A stretch of DNA of 6,395 bases from Candidatus Methanophagales archaeon (GTDB taxonomy: Archaea; Halobacteriota; Syntropharchaeia; Alkanophagales; Methanospirareceae): positions 1 through 6,395 of the forward strand of contig PIXU01000021.1 of assembly GCA_003601795.1 (NCBI GenBank), read 5' to 3'. Below, piece after piece: positions 5,662 through 6,395 of this stretch (the first letter of the stretch is position 1; each line of letters begins with the position of its first letter). Both the position numbers and the translations under genes were made by a program. A model generated the notes under the pieces. That model had not been told where the DNA came from. It made no database searches and worked only from the letters and a program-made list of their open reading frames with translations.

Positions 5662-6395
5662 ATGAGTAAAAAGGATAAAGGAAAAAGAAGAAAATTGGTT
5701 TCGCTATGCGTCCTCAGTATGGTATTTTTTATGCTGTTTTCGCCTGTGCCGTCGTTTATACCACCGACAGAAGCGGCTTTCTCTTCGGTTATGATAACCA
5801 ATGTAAAGCCGGCTGAGTTACATCCTGGTGCTACAAGCGAGGTGGTTTTGACGGTAAAAAACAATGGTGGGCGAGATGCGAGAGATATTAGATTGGCATT
5901 AGAAGGCACGGAAATCGTGTCTCCCGTGGGTCCTAAGGTAATCCAAATGAATACGTTGAATTCATGGTGCGAGAAGGAAGTGGAAATAAGGGTTCATGTA
6001 AAAGAAGAAGCGCCTAATGGCGTTTATTCCATACCCATTATCTGCTCGTGGAATGAATATTATTTTGATCCTATAAAGGGCTATATAACTAAGCCTAAAG
6101 GTCCGATAGAATTAGGGGCATATTTCAACGTGGTAGGGAAGGGAGTGATAAACATAGGCGATGTAACCTCTGACCCCATGGACATAAGACCCGGGGATGA
6201 AAATGTTGAGATACGAGCTTTTATAGAGAACAGTGGTGAAGCGGCGGCAAAAGATATTGAAGCGATATTGATTTGTAATGCGAGTTTCAAGCCTTCGTGG
6301 TCTGGAACGGACCGCTCGTACATCGGCAGGCTGAATTCGGGCGAAAAGAGCGAGGCGATATTCCATATTGACGTTGCAGACAACGTAGAAGCAAA
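5662..6395 (+). CDS. Exported protein with COG1361/NEW3-like repeats, 5' part only
   Basis: An open frame without a stop runs off the window; 244 residues are visible. A signal peptide or N-terminal anchor is clear: a basic n-region (KKDKGKRRK, 3-11), a hydrophobic core (about 12-33) and a likely cleavage site near TEAA (36-39). Two beta-rich repeats follow, about 45-130 and 164-244. Each has P-x2-L/I-x-PG near its start (AELHPG at 51-56, MDIRPG at 173-178) and then an alternating strand with NNGG or NSGE and the pattern A+DI (72-76 and 196-199). This is the style of COG1361 S-layer-like and NEW3 domains of archaeal envelope proteins. The protein should lie outside the membrane. It follows the second regulator by 20 nt, so the two are probably one operon. 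In archaea such proteins often precede ABC or RND-type exporters; whether one follows here is outside the window. Confidence 0.8.
   Translation, partial: MSKKDKGKRRKLVSLCVLSMVFFMLFSPVPSFIPPTEAAFSSVMITNVKPAELHPGATSEVVLTVKNNGGRDARDIRLALEGTEIVSPVGPKVIQMNTLNSWCEKEVEIRVHVKEEAPNGVYSIPIICSWNEYYFDPIKGYITKPKGPIELGAYFNVVGKGVINIGDVTSDPMDIRPGDENVEIRAFIENSGEAAAKDIEAILICNASFKPSWSGTDRSYIGRLNSGEKSEAIFHIDVADNVEA

Noticed and set aside
5367..5909. Minus-strand open frame of 180 codons
   Set aside because: It overlaps two well-supported + strand genes and reads as low-complexity S/L-rich sequence, a mirror of the purine-rich sense strand.

Overview
The window looks archaeal, most likely from a euryarchaeote of the methanogen or ANME type. 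The evidence is AT-rich TATA-like boxes upstream of the regulator genes, purine-rich Shine-Dalgarno sites of the GGTGA/GGAGGTGA type, two GbsR/MarR-like winged-helix regulators, and an exported COG1361-like surface protein. No marker gene fixes the lineage, so this placement is an inference. All genes read on the + strand and coding density is very high.

Region 1 (1-5038) is a four-gene unit with gaps of 2, 1 and 10 nt. An AT-rich leader (1-54) carries a probable promoter. A small winged-helix regulator (55-504) follows, then three different radical SAM enzymes: a SPASM-type protein resembling the AhbC/AhbD/NirJ haem-pathway enzymes but with a long N-terminal extension (507-1976), a divergent cobalamin-binding radical SAM protein (1978-3639), and a BchE-like cobalamin-binding radical SAM protein (3650-5038). 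Each of the three has an intact CxxxCxxC cluster motif. No substrate peptide or non-radical enzyme lies between them, so they look like consecutive or cooperating steps of one pathway on a small molecule such as a tetrapyrrole or a lipid. The product cannot be read from the sequence.

Region 2 (5039-6395) starts with an 84-nt gap holding T-runs, a strong TATA-like box and an 8-bp-arm inverted repeat. Next comes a second GbsR-like regulator (5123-5641) that aligns without gaps to the first over the helix-turn-helix region. Only 20 nt later begins the 5' part of a secreted or membrane-anchored protein with two COG1361/NEW3-like beta-sandwich repeats (5662 to the window end, cut off). Genes of this class in archaea are often followed by exporters, so a transport or envelope module may continue downstream.

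The main point of interest is a compact cluster of three radical SAM enzymes bracketed by two related regulators and adjoining an envelope protein gene. No tRNA, rRNA, CRISPR array, insertion sequence or pseudogene was seen.
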